Shown piece after piece: positions 7,837 through 16,379 of a DNA stretch of 64,000 nt. The position numbers and the translations under genes were made by a program. Source of the DNA: Nitrospirillum amazonense (GTDB taxonomy: Bacteria > Pseudomonadota > Alphaproteobacteria > Azospirillales > Azospirillaceae); assembly GCF_007828045.1 (NCBI RefSeq), contig NZ_VITN01000007.1, positions 1-64,000 on the forward strand, read 5' to 3'. The stretch's first letter is position 1; each line of letters starts with the position of its first letter. A model generated the notes under the pieces. It did not search any database, was not told the DNA's origin, and saw only the letters and a program-made list of their open reading frames with translations.

Positions 7837-9981
7837 TCATTGGCCGGCAACCCCGGCAGGGCCGCCCATGCGGATCGGGAACTCGTAGATCGAGGTGGAA
7901 AGCGCCGGCACGGTCAGTGGCCCGCGCAAGGACGGGGCTGGCGCCTCCAGGATGGTCACCTGCGGGGCGGCGCCCACCTTGTTCTGGGCATCCAGGTCCG
8001 GCCCGCTCAGCCGCCAGACGCGGCCGGCACCGTCGGCCTTCGCCCCCTGGACCGCCAGCGACAGCGGGTGCGGCTGGAAGGTGGCGTTGACCACCGCGAC
8101 CCGCAGCGCGCGCCGATCGGGGCTGAGGCCGGCGACGATGTCCAGCGGATAGGTCGGGCTGCCCGACTTCACCTGGGGATGATCGTAGCCCACCGCGAAC
8201 TTCGGGTCCGGCGGCGGCGCATCGCCCGTCACCGCCACGGGGATGACACTGGCGCCGAACCGATCCCCATACAGTTTGAAGACCTGGCCCGTCGCGTTCA
8301 GGGTGGCCCCCGCCGGGGTCACGTCCAGGGTGGAGATGCCGAAGGTGAAGGCGCTCATACGGATGAAATCCGAATGACGCAGCATCTCCTGCAGCACCAT
8401 GGAATAGGCCAGCGCCAGCTTCAGGGTGGGTTTGTTGCCGGCCCCTATGTAGGCATACTCGTCGATGGACAGGAAAATGGGCGACTGCGCCATCGCCGGG
8501 AAGCGCCGCTGGTAGATGGCCCATTCCTCCGCCTTCATGCGCACCTGGTTGGCGGGGGCGCGGGCGAATTCCATCAGTTCGTCCGCCGGCGGGGCGTCGG
8601 GGCGCTTCTCCACCATGTCGTACCAATGCTCGCTCAGGCCGTCGAAGTCGCCCCAGGCCTTGGCCAGCAGCCCGCCGGTCCAGTCATTCTCGGTCCCGAA
8701 CTTGGCCTGGATGCTCTCCAGGCTGGCGTTCTCCTTGGCGTCGCGCGGATGCATCTGGTCCGGCATGGCGCCGGAACCGATCAGGGTGATGGTCGGGTCC
8801 ACCGACCGCATCGCGGCGGCGAACTCGCGGTGCTTGATCATGAAATAGTCCAGCGAGGTGCGGCCGATCTGCCACCAGCCGTAAGGCTCGTTCCCAATGT
8901 TCCAGTAGCGCACGCCGTAGGGCTCGGGATGGCCGTTGGCGGCACGCTTGGCACCCCATTCGCTGGTCGCCGGGCCGTTCAGGTACTCCACCTCTTCCGC
9001 CGCCGAATGGGCGTCGCCCAGGCCGGCGTTGACCGTCACGTAGGGGTCCACCCCCAGCAGGCGGGTCAGCGCCATATACTCGTCCATGCCCAGGTCATTG
9101 GGCTGCATGGCGCTCCAGGCGTAGTCGTAGACGGGCGGCCGCCGGTCGCGCGGGCCTAGGGCCTGGTGCCAGTCCCAGTTCGACAGGAAGTTCCCGCCCG
9201 GCAGGCGCCAGAAGCCGGAGTGCAGCGACTTCAGCACGGCGGTGGTGTCAGCCCGCCAGCCGTCCACATTGTCCGCCGGCATGAGGGTGACGGTACCCAC
9301 GCGGAAGAAGCCCGTGCCCGTGCCCGTCACCTCGAACCGGGCGTCCAGCGTATCGGCCCCGGGCTTGAAGGCGAAATCCAGGCTCTGCCATTCCGCCGTC
9401 AGCGGCGGCAGGGTGACCGTCTGGCGGTCCCCGGCACCCACCCCCCAAATCAGCGCCACCGTCAGCACCGTGCCCGGGGTCCCGTTGGCCACGATATGTC
9501 CGACATAATCGCGCCCTTGAGCCACCCCCAACCCGCCTTGGCCGAAGCCATGCGGTGCCGCCGCGTCCACCGCCACGCGCACGCTCTGGGCGCCGACATA
9601 GGGTTGGACCCGGTCCATGGTCACCGCCGCCTCATCCCCGATGGGGCGCCATTTGCGATTGACCAGCGCCGGCTTGCCTTCCACCGACAGCGGCTGCGGC
9701 GGGTCCTTCCCCTCGGCGACGACGGGGAAGTAGAATTTGCGGTCGTCCAGCAGTTCCGCCCACAGCGCGCGGTTCATGAGGCCGCCAATGGGTTCAATGA
9801 ACATGCCGTAGGCGTAGGGCGTGACGGCGGCGCTGGCGCGCGTGGCGTCGATACGCGCGGTGATGGGCCGCGCGGTGACGGGGCGCGTGGTCGCGGATTC
9901 CGCCGCCGCGTGCGCGATACCGCCCAGCAGTGCTGTCGAAAGCGCGAGAACCGCCCCCAGGCGGTTGTGCGTGGCTGCCAT
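7837..9981 (-). CDS. GH51 alpha-L-arabinofuranosidase, secreted
   Basis: Retaining glycosidase that removes arabinofuranose side chains from arabinoxylan or arabinan. The N-terminus is a signal peptide (cleavage near AHA/A, residue 25). The region about 50-80 (YGMFIEPIGG...) and the long insert at 110-235 with a carbohydrate-binding-like beta sandwich precede the catalytic barrel. The acid/base is Glu365 in WNIGNEP, and the nucleophile is probably Glu508 in LSIDEY. A C-terminal beta domain follows. The 714-residue length fits the longer GH51 subfamily. GGGAGGGG precedes ATG 9981. It is divergent from the GH39 gene; the operator-like palindrome at 10070 lies between them and could control both. 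The esterase gene follows in the same operon. Confidence 0.92.
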   Translation of the reverse strand: MAATHNRLGAVLALSTALLGGIAHAAAESATTRPVTARPITARIDATRASAAVTPYAYGMFIEPIGGLMNRALWAELLDDRKFYFPVVAEGKDPPQPLSVEGKPALVNRKWRPIGDEAAVTMDRVQPYVGAQSVRVAVDAAAPHGFGQGGLGVAQGRDYVGHIVANGTPGTVLTVALIWGVGAGDRQTVTLPPLTAEWQSLDFAFKPGADTLDARFEVTGTGTGFFRVGTVTLMPADNVDGWRADTTAVLKSLHSGFWRLPGGNFLSNWDWHQALGPRDRRPPVYDYAWSAMQPNDLGMDEYMALTRLLGVDPYVTVNAGLGDAHSAAEEVEYLNGPATSEWGAKRAANGHPEPYGVRYWNIGNEPYGWWQIGRTSLDYFMIKHREFAAAMRSVDPTITLIGSGAMPDQMHPRDAKENASLESIQAKFGTENDWTGGLLAKAWGDFDGLSEHWYDMVEKRPDAPPADELMEFARAPANQVRMKAEEWAIYQRRFPAMAQSPIFLSIDEYAYIGAGNKPTLKLALAYSMVLQEMLRHSDFIRMSAFTFGISTLDVTPAGATLNATGQVFKLYGDRFGASVIPVAVTGDAPPPDPKFAVGYDHPQVKSGSPTYPLDIVAGLSPDRRALRVAVVNATFQPHPLSLAVQGAKADGAGRVWRLSGPDLDAQNKVGAAPQVTILEAPAPSLRGPLTVPALSTSIYEFPIRMGGPAGVAGQ

Positions 9982-10069
9982 TATCCCCTCCCAGGTGGGC
10001 CCTTCCCTGACGGGTCGCCCGATTTTTGCCCCCCGTCCGTGACGGCGGGGGGTGTGCGTGTCAGCGCAA

Positions 10070-10083
10070 TGTGAGCGCTAACA
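10070..10083. promoter_or_regulatory. LacI-family-type operator, xyl-box-like
   Basis: TGTGAGCGCTAACA is a near-palindrome centred on AGCGCT and agrees at 12 of 14 positions with the xylose-responsive box I recall from Xanthomonas and Caulobacter (TGGTAGCGCTAACA). It lies 88 bases from the GH51 start and 75 from the GH39 start, well placed to control both directions. Related sites stand ahead of the TonB receptor gene at 16132 and 16281. No LacI-family gene is in the window. Confidence 0.65.
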
Positions 10084-10157
10084 TGATTTAATTGTCTGAG
10101 TATTTGATTTGGAGTCAAGATGTGTCAGGGTGGCGCCACAAAAAACGGGAGGAACAG

Positions 10158-11879
10158 GTGGCGGCGCGCGGATGGCGGAGCGAGGACGGCCGGAAGGGCC
10201 AGGCGGCCCGGCGGCGACGGCGGGTGCGCACCTTGGCGGCCGGCCTGCTGGCGCTGAGCCTTTCGCCCCGGCCGGGGCTGGCCCAACCCATGCCGACACC
10301 GGTGTCCATCACCGTGGACCTGGCCCATCCGGTGGGCCCGACTCACCCGCTCTACGCCTGGTTCGGCTATGACGAGGCCAACTACACCACCATGCGTGAC
10401 GGCCGCGCCCTGCTGACCGAGCTGCACGACCTGGCGCCGGTGCCGGTGCACATCCGCACCCACCACCTGCTGAGTTCCGGCGACGGCGTGGCGGCGCTGA
10501 AATGGAGTTCGACCAACGTCTATTCCGAGGACGCGGCCGGCAACCCCGTCTACGATTTCCATATCCTGGATGGGATTTTCGACGCCTATCGCGACGCCGG
10601 CGTGGTGCCCATGGTGGAACTGGGCTTCACGCCCAAAGCCCTGGCCAGCGGCGCCGGACCTTACGAGGATGTTTATCCCGACGCCGCCATCGGCGGCACC
10701 GTGCACAGCCCGCCCAAGGATCCCGCCAAGTGGCGGGCGCTGATCCGCACCGTGGTGGCCCACCTGGCGGAGCGCTATGGCCGGGAAGCCGTGGCCGGCT
10801 GGTATTTCGAGGTGTGGAACGAGCCGGACATCCCCTATTGGCACGGCACGCCCACCCAGTATTTCCAGCTGTACGACACCACCGTCGCCGCGGTTCGCGA
10901 CGTACTGCCCCAGGCCAAGGTGGGCGGTCCCGCCACCACCGGGCCCGGCGGGGCCAGCGGCGCCCAGTTCCTGAAGGATTTCCTGGACCACGTCGCCGCC
11001 ACCCAGGTGCCGCTGGACTTCATCTCCTTCCACGCCAAGGGCCAGCCCACCTTCCAGGACGGGCAGGTGACCATGGGCCTGGCGCAGGAACTGACGGACG
11101 TGGACAAGGGCTTCGCCCTGATCGCCGGCCACCCCGAATTCCGTCCCCTGCCCATCATCCTGTCGGAGGCCGACCCCGAGGGCTGCGCCGCCTGCTCCAT
11201 GACCGTCAACCCCGCCAACGCCTATCGCAACGGCGCGCTGTATCCCGCCTATACCGCCGCCGCCTACAAGCGCCTGTTCGAGCTGGCCGACCGGCACGGC
11301 GTGAACCTAGCGGCCATGCTGAGCTGGTCGTTCGAGTTCGAGGGCCGGGCCTATTTCGAGGGCTTCCGCGACCTGTCGACCAATGGCATCGACAAGCCCA
11401 TCCTGAACTTCTTCCGGATGGCGGCGATGCTGCGCGGCACCCGCGTCGCCACCGCCGGCGCCACCATCCGGACTGCGGCGGACATCATCGCCCACGGCGT
11501 GCGCGACGCGCCGGACATCGACGCCCTGGCCACCGCCGACGCGCGCGGCGCCGCCGTGATGGTGTGGAACTATCACGACGCGGCGACGCCGGCCGACCCC
11601 ACGCCCGTGGCGTTGAGCCTTACCGGCCTGCCCAAGGCGGCGGCGCGGGTGCGGTTGAGCCACTACCGCATCGATGACCGCCACTCCAACGCCTATACCG
11701 CCTGGCAGGCCATGGGGTCGCCGCAGAACCCGACCCCGGCGCAACTGGCGGAGCTGAAGGGGCAGGCCGGGCTGCAACTGATGGAATCGCCCCGTTGGCT
11801 GGCACCCTCGGGTGGCACCGCCATCCTCACCCTGGATATGCCACGCCAGTCGGTCTCGCTGCTGGCGCTGGATTGGTAA
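10158..11879 (+). CDS. GH39 beta-xylosidase-like glycoside hydrolase, secreted
   Basis: A 573-residue exported protein. The N-terminal run RRRRRVRTLAAGLLALSLSPRPGLAQ is a signal peptide with a long basic head. The catalytic barrel carries GWYFEVWNEPD with acid/base Glu222 and PIILSEADPEG with the likely nucleophile Glu337, the pattern of GH39 beta-xylosidases. The barrel starts with the GH39-typical entry (TVDLAHPVGPTHPLYAWFGYDEANY), and a beta-sandwich domain closes the protein. I chose GTG 10158 because CGGGAGGA ends about 4 bases before it; a TTG at 10092 has no ribosome site and would overlap the operator region. It probably releases xylose from xylo-oligosaccharides. The GH3 gene follows after 59 bases and is likely co-transcribed. 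Confidence 0.88.
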   Translation: MAARGWRSEDGRKGQAARRRRRVRTLAAGLLALSLSPRPGLAQPMPTPVSITVDLAHPVGPTHPLYAWFGYDEANYTTMRDGRALLTELHDLAPVPVHIRTHHLLSSGDGVAALKWSSTNVYSEDAAGNPVYDFHILDGIFDAYRDAGVVPMVELGFTPKALASGAGPYEDVYPDAAIGGTVHSPPKDPAKWRALIRTVVAHLAERYGREAVAGWYFEVWNEPDIPYWHGTPTQYFQLYDTTVAAVRDVLPQAKVGGPATTGPGGASGAQFLKDFLDHVAATQVPLDFISFHAKGQPTFQDGQVTMGLAQELTDVDKGFALIAGHPEFRPLPIILSEADPEGCAACSMTVNPANAYRNGALYPAYTAAAYKRLFELADRHGVNLAAMLSWSFEFEGRAYFEGFRDLSTNGIDKPILNFFRMAAMLRGTRVATAGATIRTAADIIAHGVRDAPDIDALATADARGAAVMVWNYHDAATPADPTPVALSLTGLPKAAARVRLSHYRIDDRHSNAYTAWQAMGSPQNPTPAQLAELKGQAGLQLMESPRWLAPSGGTAILTLDMPRQSVSLLALDW

Positions 11880-11938
11880 CGACGGCCCCGGCCGACCTCA
11901 AGAACCCGGTAAAAGAACAAGGAATGGGAAGGAAAAGA

Positions 11939-14620
11939 ATGCGTTATCGCCCCCTGACACGCGCGCTGCTGCTCGGCGCCGCCTTCTTCGCCGTGGCACC
12001 GCAGGTGCGCGCGGACCAGCCCGCCGCCCCCGCCGTCAGCGAGGCGTGGCAAAAGGCGCAGGCGCTGGTCGCCCGCATGACGCTGGATGAGAAGCTGGGC
12101 CAGCTGGTCAACGTGGCGCCCGCCATCCCCCGGCTGGACATCCCCGCCTACAACTGGTGGACCGAATCGCTGCATGGTGCCATCGGCGCCGTCCCCACCA
12201 CCAACTTCCCCGAACCCATCGGCCTGGCCGCCACCTTCGACGCCCCCCTGGTACACGACGTGGCGGGGACCGTCAGCGTGGAGGTGCGCGCCCTGCATAC
12301 CCTGGGCCGCGCCACCGGCCATCTGGGCCGCATCGGCACCGGGCTGGATACCTGGTCGCCCAACATCAACATCTACCGCGACCCGCGCTGGGGCCGCGGC
12401 CAGGAAACCTATGGCGAGGACCCCTATCTCACGGCGCGCCTGGCGGTGGCCTTCGTCGGCGGCATGCAAGGGCCCAACCCCGACCTGCCGGACGTGGTGG
12501 CCACGCCCAAGCATTTCGCCGTGCACAGCGGCCCGGAATCGACCCGCCACGCCGCCAACGTCTACGTGTCGCCGCACGACCTTGAGGACACCTACCTGCC
12601 CGCCTTCCGCGCCGCCATCGTGGAGGCGCGCGCCGGGTCCATCATGTGCGCCTACAACCGCATCGACGGGCAGCCGGCCTGCGCCAGCGACCTTCTGCTG
12701 AAGGACCATCTGCGCGGCGCTTGGCACTTCACCGGCTATGTCGTGTCGGACTGCGACGCGGTGAAGGACATCGCCGACAATCACAAATACGCGCCGGACC
12801 AGGCCGCCGCGGTGGCCGCCGCCCTGAAGGCCGGGGTGGACAACGAGTGCAACGTCGCCACGCTGTTCGGCGGGGGCGGCGGGCTGGCGGCGCGCTACAA
12901 GGAGGCGTACACGCGCGGCCTGATCGGTGCGGCGGACGTCGACCTGGCGCTGGTGCGCCTGTTCTCCGCCCGCTACCGCAACGGCGACCTGCCCGGCCTG
13001 GACCGTCGCAAGCAGGACGTGCCCGTCCAGGCCATCGGCACGGCGGAGCATCAGCAGCTGGCGCGCAAGGTGGCCGGTGAAAGCATGGTGCTGCTGAAGA
13101 ACGACGGCGTGCTGCCCCTGAAGCCCGGCGCCAAGGTGGCGGTGATCGGGCCGCATGGCGATTCCACCCGGGTGCTGCGCGGCAATTATTCCTCGGCCCT
13201 GTCGGCCCCACCGGTGTCGGTGCTGGACGGCCTGCGCCAGGTGATGCCGGGCGCCCGCGTCACCCACGTCCCCTTCAACGAGACCGTCATGGACGGCGAC
13301 CCGGTGCCCACGTCCGCCCTGGTGACGCCCGGCGGCAAGCCGGGCGTGCGGGCGCAATATTTCAACGCCACCGGTCCGGTGAAGGCCCCGGCACCGGACG
13401 CGCCCTTCGGCTCCATGCCGCCGCTGGAGGTGGCGTCCAAGCCCGTGCTGACGCGGGTGGAGGCGCAAGTGGGCGGCAGTGGCCATGACCAGAAGACGGT
13501 GGCGGAGAATTACCGCGTGGTTTGGACGGGCTTCCTGGTGCCCCCCGAATCCGGCACCTACCGCCTGGGCATGACCGGCTTCTCCGGCGGGGAGTTCGAG
13601 TTCGACGGCCGCCGCGTGGACCTGGGCACGCCGCTGTGGGGTGACCTGCCCAAGCTGGAAACCGTGACCCTGGAAAAGGGCAAGCGGTATCCCATCCGCG
13701 TCGCCACCGACGTGCACGGCATGGGCGGGGTGGAATTCCTGTGGAAGCGGGTGGCGCCCGCCGCCGCCGCTGACGGCGACCTGGCCGCGGCCGTGGCCGA
13801 CGCCGACGTCATCGTCGCCGCCGTGGGCCTGAGCGCCGACCTGGAAGGCGAGGAGATGAAGCGCCAGATCGAGGGCTTCGCCGGCGGCGACAAGACCTCC
13901 CTCGACCTGCCGTCGGAGCAGCGCCGCCTGTTGCAGGCGGCCAAGGCCACGGGCAAGCCGGTGGTGGTGGTCCTGCTGAACGGCAGCCCGCTGGATCTGT
14001 CCTGGGCCAAGGACAACGCCGCCGCCATCGTGGAGGCCTGGTACCCCGGCCAGGCGGGGGGCCTGGCCGTCGCCGACGTGCTGTCGGGCAAGACCAACCC
14101 GGCCGGCCGCCTGCCGCTGACCTTCTACCGCAGCGTGGCCGATCTGCCGCCCTTCAACGATTACGCCATGACGGGCCGCACCTATCGCTATTTCACCGGC
14201 CAGGCCGTCTACCCCTTCGGCTACGGCCTGTCCTACACCCGCTTCGACTATGGCCCCGTGACCGTGGAGCCGACACACGGCGGCGCCGAGAACGGCGTGC
14301 GGGTGACGGCCACGGTGACCAACACCGGCGATCGCGCCGGCGACGAGGTGGCGCAGCTGTACCTGAAGCCGCCGGCGTTCGAGGGGGCGCCCCGCCTGGC
14401 GCTGCGCGGCTTCCAGCGCCTGTCCCTGGCGCCGGGCGAAAGCCGCACGGTCTCGTTCGAGCTGTCGCCCCGCGACCTCAGCTTCGTCACCCGAGATGGT
14501 GATCGCCAGGTCATGGCCGGCACCTATCAGGTCAGCGTCGGTTCCGGCCAGCCGGACAGCGGCGTGCCCGTCAAGCAGGGGCAGTTCGCCACCACGGCGG
14601 CGCTGTCCATCGAGCGCTAA
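11939..14620 (+). CDS. GH3 beta-xylosidase/beta-glucosidase-like enzyme with PA14 insert
   Basis: Exported retaining glycosidase of 893 residues. After the signal peptide (MRYRPLTRALLLGAAFFAVAPQVRAD) come the GH3 N-terminal barrel with KHF and the nucleophile Asp271 in VVSDCDAV, the GH3 C-terminal domain, a PA14 domain inserted near residues 420-560 (VRAQYFNATGPVK, then YRVVWTGFLVPPESGTYRLGM) and a fibronectin-III-like C-terminus. EYNWWTE-type residues near AYNWWTESLHG and the DPRWGRGQETYGEDPYL stretch match the xylan 1,4-beta-xylosidase branch of GH3. ATG 11939 is preferred because GGGAAGG lies 5-6 bases ahead; ATG 11924 is possible. Together with the GH39, GH51 and esterase genes it makes a complete exo-acting set for arabinoxylan oligosaccharides. 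Confidence 0.92.
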   Translation: MRYRPLTRALLLGAAFFAVAPQVRADQPAAPAVSEAWQKAQALVARMTLDEKLGQLVNVAPAIPRLDIPAYNWWTESLHGAIGAVPTTNFPEPIGLAATFDAPLVHDVAGTVSVEVRALHTLGRATGHLGRIGTGLDTWSPNINIYRDPRWGRGQETYGEDPYLTARLAVAFVGGMQGPNPDLPDVVATPKHFAVHSGPESTRHAANVYVSPHDLEDTYLPAFRAAIVEARAGSIMCAYNRIDGQPACASDLLLKDHLRGAWHFTGYVVSDCDAVKDIADNHKYAPDQAAAVAAALKAGVDNECNVATLFGGGGGLAARYKEAYTRGLIGAADVDLALVRLFSARYRNGDLPGLDRRKQDVPVQAIGTAEHQQLARKVAGESMVLLKNDGVLPLKPGAKVAVIGPHGDSTRVLRGNYSSALSAPPVSVLDGLRQVMPGARVTHVPFNETVMDGDPVPTSALVTPGGKPGVRAQYFNATGPVKAPAPDAPFGSMPPLEVASKPVLTRVEAQVGGSGHDQKTVAENYRVVWTGFLVPPESGTYRLGMTGFSGGEFEFDGRRVDLGTPLWGDLPKLETVTLEKGKRYPIRVATDVHGMGGVEFLWKRVAPAAAADGDLAAAVADADVIVAAVGLSADLEGEEMKRQIEGFAGGDKTSLDLPSEQRRLLQAAKATGKPVVVVLLNGSPLDLSWAKDNAAAIVEAWYPGQAGGLAVADVLSGKTNPAGRLPLTFYRSVADLPPFNDYAMTGRTYRYFTGQAVYPFGYGLSYTRFDYGPVTVEPTHGGAENGVRVTATVTNTGDRAGDEVAQLYLKPPAFEGAPRLALRGFQRLSLAPGESRTVSFELSPRDLSFVTRDGDRQVMAGTYQVSVGSGQPDSGVPVKQGQFATTAALSIER

Positions 14621-14660
14621 GCCCCAAGTCCGCATGCGGCCCAGTCTATGCCTGCCGAGG

Positions 14661-15398
14661 CTATGCCTTGAAAGACTGGGCCGTGTCGCGCAGCGCCTCG
14701 GTGATCAACAGGCGCATGGCATCGCGCGCCGCTTCCGCGTCGCGGGCGGCGACGGCGTTCAGGACATGGCGGTGCAGGGGGATGGGGTCGCGCAGCACCA
14801 CCCCCTCGCGCAGCTTGTGGATGGTGCTCCACCGCACCGCCGCCCCGATGCTGACGGCCAGCGACCCGATGAGCGGGTTGCTGCTGGCCTCCAGCAGGGT
14901 GTCGTGGAAGTCGGCGTCGGCGGCCTGCCCCTCCTCCGCCGCCAGGGTGTGACGATCCATGGTGTCCAGCGCCGCCGTCATGCGGGCCAGCTGTTCCCCG
15001 GTGCGCCGCTCCGCCGCCAGGGCGGCGATGCCCGGCTCCACGATCATGCGCAGTTCGAACAGGCTGTAGATGAAGTCCTTGCTGGGCTCGGCCGCGAAAT
15101 GCCAGGCCAGGATGTCGGGATCCAGCAGGTTCCAGCGCGACCGGGCGCAGACCTGGGTACCGCTTTTGGGCCGGCTCTCCACCAGCCCCTTGGCCGCCAG
15201 GATGCGCAACGCCTCGCGATAGGCGGAGCGGGAGACCTTCAGCCGCTCGGCATTGACGATCTCATTGTCCAGGACATCGCCCGGCTGGTAGCGGCCGGTG
15301 ACGATGTCGGTGCCCAGCTTTCGGGCCAGGGAGCCGTGCAGCCGACCCATCGGGGAACCCCGGCCCAGACGGGTCAGCCCGGCGATCAATTCATCCAT
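14661..15398 (-). CDS. GntR/FCD-family transcription regulator
   Basis: About 245 residues in the FadR subgroup. The N-terminal winged helix-turn-helix spans residues about 22-85 (LGTDIVTGRYQPGDVLDNEIVNAERLKVSRSAYREALRILAAKGLVESRPKSGTQV), and the C-terminal helical FCD ligand domain carries the usual metal/ligand positions (ELRMIVEPGIAALAA, DADFHDTLLEASSNPLI, HRHVLNAVAARD). FCD regulators commonly bind sugar acids or other carboxylates. The start is uncertain: ATG 15398 (MDELIAGL) fits the family, but ATGs at 15470 and 15350 are open and no strong ribosome site decides. It is convergent with GH3 (40-base gap). It may control sugar or uronate metabolism, but the AGCGCT-type operators nearby look LacI-like rather than GntR-like. 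Confidence 0.88.
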   Translation of the reverse strand: MDELIAGLTRLGRGSPMGRLHGSLARKLGTDIVTGRYQPGDVLDNEIVNAERLKVSRSAYREALRILAAKGLVESRPKSGTQVCARSRWNLLDPDILAWHFAAEPSKDFIYSLFELRMIVEPGIAALAAERRTGEQLARMTAALDTMDRHTLAAEEGQAADADFHDTLLEASSNPLIGSLAVSIGAAVRWSTIHKLREGVVLRDPIPLHRHVLNAVAARDAEAARDAMRLLITEALRDTAQSFKA

Positions 15399-15506
15399 AC
15401 GACAATCCGCCGGCGCTGACGTCCACAGGGGCGGCCCCACGATGGGCCACCGCCAGCACCGTTGTAACATTCGCGGCGGCGACGGCCAATGTCAGGCTGG
15501 GCTCTC

Positions 15507-15737
15507 TTACCGGGGGTCATAACCTGGCTTTTTATAAAGCGTGTCGGGCTTGTCCACGATGTCGGGCTTGTAGACCGTCTCCACCCAGTCGGCGGGATCG
15601 ACATCTTCGATGCTGATGGAAACCGATGCCTCGCTGCTGCCCATGTGGGTCATGAGGGTCCGGGTCAGTTCCCCGGCCAGCTTGGCCTTCTGCGCTTCGC
15701 TGCGGCCGGCGTACATCTTCACGATGATGTGGGGCAT
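15507..15737 (-). CDS. pptA: PptA-like 4-oxalocrotonate tautomerase family protein
   Basis: A 76-residue protein starting MPHIIVKMYAGRSEAQKAKL. Removal of the initiator Met exposes the catalytic Pro1 typical of the tautomerase superfamily. The C-terminal half (SVSISIEDVDPADWVETVY...LYKKPGYDPR) closely follows Escherichia coli PptA, including the final KKPGY. Such proteins catalyse keto-enol tautomerisation; the natural substrate is unknown. The start was set at ATG 15737 because only that gives an N-terminal proline; the frame is open upstream but those codons look non-coding. No clear ribosome site is visible. It is 108 bases upstream of the GntR gene on the same strand. Confidence 0.85.
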   Translation of the reverse strand: MPHIIVKMYAGRSEAQKAKLAGELTRTLMTHMGSSEASVSISIEDVDPADWVETVYKPDIVDKPDTLYKKPGYDPR

Positions 15738-16131
15738 GGGTGAGGCGGCTCCGTACAGGTCGAGGTCCATCAGCTGGTCGGCAGCTGGTCGGCCCGCACG
15801 GGGCCGCCGAGACAGGCGGGTGTGGGCCGGCCACCTTAGCAGAGGCCGGGCGCGTTCAGGGCCCGCGATCACGCATGGTCGATCGGGCATGGTCTTATGG
15901 CGGCCGCGGGCCTGTGGCGGCGCTTCGCGGCGGCCGACATCTTCCCCTTCTGGTTGCTGCACCCGCGAAAGACGCCGGAGTCCCCGATGCCGCGCCGCCG
16001 TTGTTCGCCACGCGTCACTGGCTGAGACCGCTCTCATCGCCCCGTCGCCACCGGAAATGTTGGTACAAATGACACACTCCCCCTCTCAAAATCGCAATGT
16101 TCAGATTTTTGTCGCCCCTACTCGCACCCTG

Positions 16132-16145
16132 TGGTAGCGTTACCA
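16132..16145. promoter_or_regulatory. LacI-family-type operator 1 of the receptor gene
   Basis: TGGTAGCGTTACCA has perfect 5-base arms (TGGTA / TACCA) around GCGT and matches the recalled xyl-box TGGTAGCGCTAACA at 12 of 14 positions. It is 149 bp (centre to centre) upstream of the second site, so DNA looping between the two is conceivable. Confidence 0.5.
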
Positions 16146-16280
16146 TTGCATAGGGTTGGGGCTTTCCACGACAGTGGCGGCTTAGAATTACTCTAGCGAA
16201 CGGGAGGATGAACGCTGGCCGGCAAATCATGCCGCTTGGCCGCCTGCGATAAGCTGCACACGGGATTTTGCATATAAATA

Positions 16281-16294
16281 TGATAGCGCTAACA
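16281..16294. promoter_or_regulatory. LacI-family-type operator 2 of the receptor gene
   Basis: TGATAGCGCTAACA matches the recalled xyl-box at 13 of 14 positions and shares AGCGCTAACA exactly with the site between GH51 and GH39. It overlaps a possible -10 hexamer (TATGAT, 16279-16284), the usual place for repressor action, about 86 bases before the receptor start codon. Confidence 0.65.
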
Positions 16295-16379
16295 GCTGCT
16301 GTTGGTGTTTTCGTATTTCTGTGTCCCGTGCCCGGTATCACAAACAAAACCAGCGCCTTTAAAACTAGGGAGGGAAAAT

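Larger units (their letters stand above)
15738..16379. other. Long control region ahead of the TonB receptor gene
   Basis: No gene is supported in these 640 bases. The left 300 bases are GC-rich without pattern. From about 16070 the composition becomes AT-richer and two LacI-type palindromes appear (16132-16145 and 16281-16294). TATGAT at 16279-16284 could be a -10 element overlapping the second palindrome, but no good -35 lies at the right distance. AGGGAGGG before 16375 is the ribosome site of the receptor. A leader RNA of up to 100 bases is possible. Confidence 0.45.

Noticed and set aside
10029-10052. C-run/G-run hairpin between GH51 and GH39 as a terminator
   Set aside because: The arms need a three-base bulge, it lies in a divergent promoter region rather than at a gene end, and the T-run is on the wrong side.
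11693-14635. A 980-codon open frame antisense to the GH3 gene
   Set aside because: The plus strand encodes a full GH3 enzyme with all catalytic motifs; the antisense product is repetitive and compositionally biased, as expected from third-position GC.
15738-16137. Several open frames of 100-175 codons between the tautomerase and receptor genes
   Set aside because: Their products are Arg/Pro/Ala-rich without domains and have no ribosome sites; one would extend the tautomerase upstream and destroy the required N-terminal proline.
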